From NCBI GenBank assembly GCA_028554755.1, contig JAPTOF010000006.1, positions 3,280,501 through 3,344,500 of the forward strand: 64,000 bases of DNA, written 5' to 3'. Under the pieces are notes generated by a model. That model saw only the letters and a program-made list of their open reading frames with translations, did no database searches and was not told where the DNA came from. A program made the position numbers and the translations under genes. The DNA comes from Cordia subcordata (taxonomy: Eukaryota > Streptophyta > Magnoliopsida > Boraginales > Cordiaceae). This document shows positions 60,421-64,000 of this stretch, piece by piece. Position 1 is the first letter of the stretch; each line of letters starts with the position of its first letter.

Positions 60421-61800
60421 TTGCTCAGGCAAACAAAAGATCAAAGAGCACTGTCTCTTGTCGAGAATATTATTGTTACAAATTTCAAGTTAGACCAAAC
60501 GATAACTCTTTTTTGATTCATGCAAGTAGGTTAAATCAACGGTATATAGTTGATCAATATGTTAAGTTAGAAACAATGCAACTTGATTTTTTCCGTCAAA
60601 ACGAAGACAAATTACCATCAGAATCGTATCAAGGCGTCATAGATGGTATTATGGACGGACAATTAGAAGGGTCAACAGTTGGCCGTAGAATAGCGTTGCC
60701 TGCAACTTTTATTGGTGGACCACGAGATATGAGAAAAAGATATATGGATGCTATGGCGTTGGTTCAACGATTTGGAAAACCTGATGTGTTCTTAACAATT
60801 ACATGTAATCCTGATTGGAAAGAAATTAAAGATAATTTAGAACCTTATGAAGAAGCTCAAAACATACCTGATTTACTTATTCGTGTGTTTAGGGCAAAGC
60901 TTGAGGAACTAAAAGTGGATTTAATAAAAAGAAAATTATTTGGTGATGTTGCTGCATATGTTTATGTAATTGAATTCCAAAAAAGAGGTTTGCCCCATGC
61001 ACATTTTTTGTTGATAATGAAACCAAATTCTAAGATTTGTGCACCTAAAGCTTATGATTCCATTGTATGTGCTAAACTACCAAATCGTGATAAGAATCCA
61101 CACTTGTACAAGACAATTATTAAGCATATGATGCATGGACCTTGTGGAAATCTAAATCCAAATAATGTATGCATGAAAGACAACCGTTGCAAGTACTCAT
61201 ATCCAAAAGCTTTTTGTGAAGAGACTAAAAGTGCGAAAAATTCATTCCCTGTTTATAGGAGAAGAAATGATGGTAAAGTTGCAAAAGTGCGAAATCATTT
61301 TCTTACTAATGAGTGGATTGTGCCTTATAACCCATATTTAGTTGCAAAATTTGATTGCCATATAAATGTTGAAATATGCTCTACTATAAAATCTGTAAAG
61401 TATATGTACAAATATGTTTATAAAGGTCATGACAAGATACTCCATAATATATCTTCGAACAATTCTAAAAATGATATCGATGAAATTCAAGATTTTCAAA
61501 CAGCAAGGTGGGTGTCTGCACCAGAAGCATTATGGAGAATATACAGATTTCCTCTTAATGAAATGCATCCTTATGTTATAAATTTGCAGCTTCATCTGCC
61601 GCGTGAACAACTTGTGACTTATAGAGAAAATGACAACTTGGAAAATGTTGTTAGGAATCCAATGTTTTTAAAAACAATGCTTACTGAATTCTTTGCTATG
61701 AACAAGCATGATCCACATGTAAAAGAGTGTAATTGTTTGTATAGAGAATTCCCGAACATTTTGTTTGGAATCAAAAGGATGGAGTATGGACTCACCGAAA
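60421..61800 (+). pseudogene. Helitron Rep nuclease domain (HUH/Y2)
   Basis: Starts after a GTGTAG acceptor with VSCREYYCYKFQVR and SRLNQRYIVDQYVK. The Rep catalytic core is intact: PDVFLTITCNPDW, the metal-binding EFQKRGLPHAHFLL (His-Ala-His codons at 60996-61004), and the two-tyrosine motif KYMYKYVYKGHD (about 61400-61433), whose tyrosines cut and join DNA ends in rolling-circle transposition. Between them is the Cys-rich HGPCGNLNPNNVCMKDNRCKYSYPKAF. The frame is lost near 61755 (FPNILFG where the other frame reads HFVWNQKDGVWTHRKQDKVIGR). The nuclease region itself is well preserved. Confidence 0.92.
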
Positions 61801-63732
61801 ACAAGATAAAGTAATTGGCAGAGTTGTTGCAGCGAACCCTGTGGAAGGTGAGCGATATTATTTGAGATTATTGTCATCACACGTTAGGAGGCCAAAATCG
61901 TTTGATGATTTAAAGATTGTGAATGGTCGTGTGGTGGAGTCTTTTAGAGAATTTGCACTGTTGCGAGGATTGCTAGAATCTGATAATTCGCTTGAAAAAT
62001 GCCTGGAGGAAACCTTTTAGTTTACGAAGACTGTTTGCTACCATTTTAGCATTTTGTGCTCCCGATAATCCTAGGAAATTGTTGGAAAATTTTGAATCTT
62101 TGTTATCTGAAGATTTTGAGAATGACCCTTTGCTCCCAAGGTATAGAATGAAAAATAAAGTGTTGGGAAATATAAGTGACTTCCTTGAATCTATGGGAAG
62201 AAACATAAATGATTATAACTTGGTTCTTTATCGATTTGGTCTTGATCGAGTGGAACGAATAGCTAAAGAAATCAATACTGAAAAGAATATTACAGTGCTT
62301 GATAGTGATCTATTAGGAGTTTCAAAACTAAACAAAGATCAAAAGTACGCATTCGATATTATTATGGAGCAGATCTTGTCTGGCTCAAGTGAAGTTTTTT
62401 TTGTTGATGGTCCTGGTGGTACTGGTAAGACGTTTTTGTATCGTACTCTTCTAGCTCATGTAAGATCTAGAGGCTATATCGCTTTAGCTACAGCTACATC
62501 AGGAGTCGCAGCCTCTGTCTTACCAGGAGGTCAAACAGCTCATTCTAGATTCAAAATTCCTATAAATATTGATGATGAAGGTGTTGTATGTCGGGTTAGT
62601 AAACAAAGCGGTTTGGAAAAGTTATTAGTAAATGCAAAACTCATTGTTTGGGACGAGGCTTCAATGGCAAAGCGACAGGCAATTGAATCTCTAGATAAAA
62701 TGTTAAGAGATTTGAATGATTCTGATTCTAATTTTGGTGGTAAAGTTGTAGTATTTGGCGGTGATTTTCGACAAGTTTTGCCAGTAGTTTGAAAAGGGAA
62801 AAAGCATGATTTTGTAAATGCCAGTTTTATCAAGTCAAATTTATGGAAAAATATCCATAAAATTACACTTACTGAAAACATGAAAGCGAAATTTGACCCA
62901 GAGTTTGCTCAATATCTTCTTCGAGTTGGTAATGGCACTGAACCAACAAATTCTGAAGGTCATATTAAAATTCCATCATTCATGGCTATTCCATATGTAG
63001 ATGACGAAGAATCTTTGACTGCTTTAGTTAATAATATATTTCCCGATTTGTCAATTTATTTGACTGATCCATACTCCATGATGGAAAAAGCTATTCTAAC
63101 ACCAAAAAATGATTGTGCTTCTGATTAATGATGCATTGATAAGTAAATTTCCAGGAAATGCGCGTGAGTATAGAAGTTACGACAAAAAAAATAGACCCAA
63201 ACCAAAAGATACAATATGAAGATTATTTAAATAGTTTGGATCTGCCTGGTTTACCTCCTTATAAATTAATTCTTAAACCAAATTGTCCAATTATTCTAGG
63301 AATCTTTACCCTTGTGAAGGACTTTGTAATGGTACTCGATTAATTTGTCAAAATTTGGAAGATGATGTTATAGTTGCAGTCATTGCTGCTGGTCATTATC
63401 ATGGGAAACAAGTATTCATTCCTAGAATTCCATTGCAACCATCCAATGACAAGAACATTCCTGTGGAATTTAAAAGAACACAGTTCCCTATATGATTATG
63501 TTTCGCAATGACCATAAATAAGGCTCAGGGACAAACTTTAGAAACGGTTGGAGTATATTTGCTTGAACCAGTATTTTCACATGGGCAATTATATGTTGCA
63601 TTTTCGAGGGCAAGAAAAGATCTTCTGTCAAGGTTTTGATACTACCACCATTGTTGGGAGAAATTCCAAGTAACTATACGAAAAATGTTGTATACGAGGA
63701 AGTCCTTAGACTTGCGCAAGAAAGCAATTAAT
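61800..63732 (+). pseudogene. Helitron Pif1-family helicase domain, multiply broken
   Basis: Continues the Rep region with EGERYYLRLLSSHVRRPKSFDDL, a frameshift near 62015, then SLRRLFATILAFC. Superfamily 1B helicase motifs follow: Walker A DGPGGTGKTFLYRTLL (about 62406-62453), TSGVAASVLPGGQTAHSRF, Walker B LIVWDEASM and FGGDFRQVLPVV. A TGA at 62790-62792 replaces an expected Arg. Further frameshifts lie near 63112, 63170-63230 and 63300, and another TGA at 63493-63495 stands where FPIRLCF is expected. Motif [13 protein letters not shown], is near 63579-63613. The helicase would unwind DNA during transposition; this copy cannot make a full protein. Confidence 0.9.
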
Positions 63733-64000
63733 GTACGTAATTTCAAAATAAAAATATACGTGTATTATGTTTAACATGTTTCTTATTTTATTATGTTTAA
63801 AACACTTAGTATTCTCTGTCATCATAAGATCAAAATGTTAGAGGAAGAACATTTGATTTTCACGCAGCCATCCCAATATATGGTGGAATTAAAGATCAGG
63901 TATCATGACAATTACTAATATAGTAACGAGGGAATTTTAAAAAGTAGGTTTTCCTTGTATGTTAGCGTGTCTATCTTTTACTAAGTTTTGAAAACTTGTA
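63733..64000. other. Downstream flank of the Helitron helicase, element end not seen
   Basis: A/T-rich, with no hairpin followed by CTRR and no gene recognised. The Helitron 3' end should lie beyond the window. Confidence 0.5.

Larger units (their letters stand above)
55727..64000 (+). mobile_element. Decayed autonomous-type Helitron (Rep/helicase), running off the window
   Basis: A rolling-circle transposon identified by its Helitron-like N-terminal region, HUH Rep nuclease and Pif1-family helicase in the usual order. The 3' terminus (hairpin plus CTRR) is not visible before 64000 and lies outside the window. The 5' terminus could not be fixed and may lie upstream of the tandem array. The element is interrupted by many frameshifts and stops, so it is not autonomous now. 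Confidence 0.85.

Overview
The window is nuclear DNA from a flowering plant, most likely a eudicot. Genes are sparse and split by GT-AG introns, the spacer DNA is AT-rich and full of transposon remains, and every gene I recognise is a plant family member. The species cannot be named from the sequence. I reconstructed seven host gene loci: five intact and two pseudogenes. None of this was checked against a database.

Layout: 0-1.1 kb holds a decayed retrotransposon RNase H piece. 1.3-3.9 kb is a four-exon gene for 60S acidic ribosomal protein P0 (+), with a telo-box/site II promoter. 4-15 kb is intergenic, with MITEs, a probable SINE, a 0.6 kb block of almost pure A/T, and a short non-autonomous Helitron. 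15.15-16.5 kb is an intronless HSPRO (Hs1pro-1-like) gene (+). 20.4-24.3 kb is a five-exon GT64 glycosyltransferase of the EPC1/GMT1 type (-). 24.3-29.8 kb is gene-poor. 29.86-32.44 kb is a 5'-truncated LINE with a 9-bp target duplication. 32.8-40.4 kb holds a tandem duplication of a PIP1 aquaporin gene: the first copy is a pseudogene with one frameshift and one nonsense codon, the second is intact. 41.06-46.38 kb is a six-exon gene for translation initiation factor eIF3 subunit f (+), whose last intron carries a complete 1.9 kb LTR element without coding capacity. 51.07-52.31 kb is a two-exon WOX5/WOX7-type homeobox gene (+) with a MITE in its intron. 54.7-55.6 kb is a five-exon DUF707 pseudogene fragment (-). 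55.7 kb to the window end is a decayed Rep/helicase Helitron, preceded by a tandem array of about 730-bp units that each repeat its first recognisable coding exon.

The host genes are not an operon and share no single pathway. P0 and eIF3f both serve translation and have the same promoter element pair. The most informative large-scale signal is gene order. P0, HSPRO, GMT1/EPC1, eIF3f and WOX5 lie on one segment here; as I recall the Arabidopsis map, the same families occur as neighbouring pairs or triplets at several separate loci. This suggests a less fractionated version of an ancestral block.

I found no new enzymatic system. The most unusual structures are the Helitron exon array, the DUF707 fragment whose visible lesions are almost all G-to-A changes, and the intronic LTR element in eIF3f.
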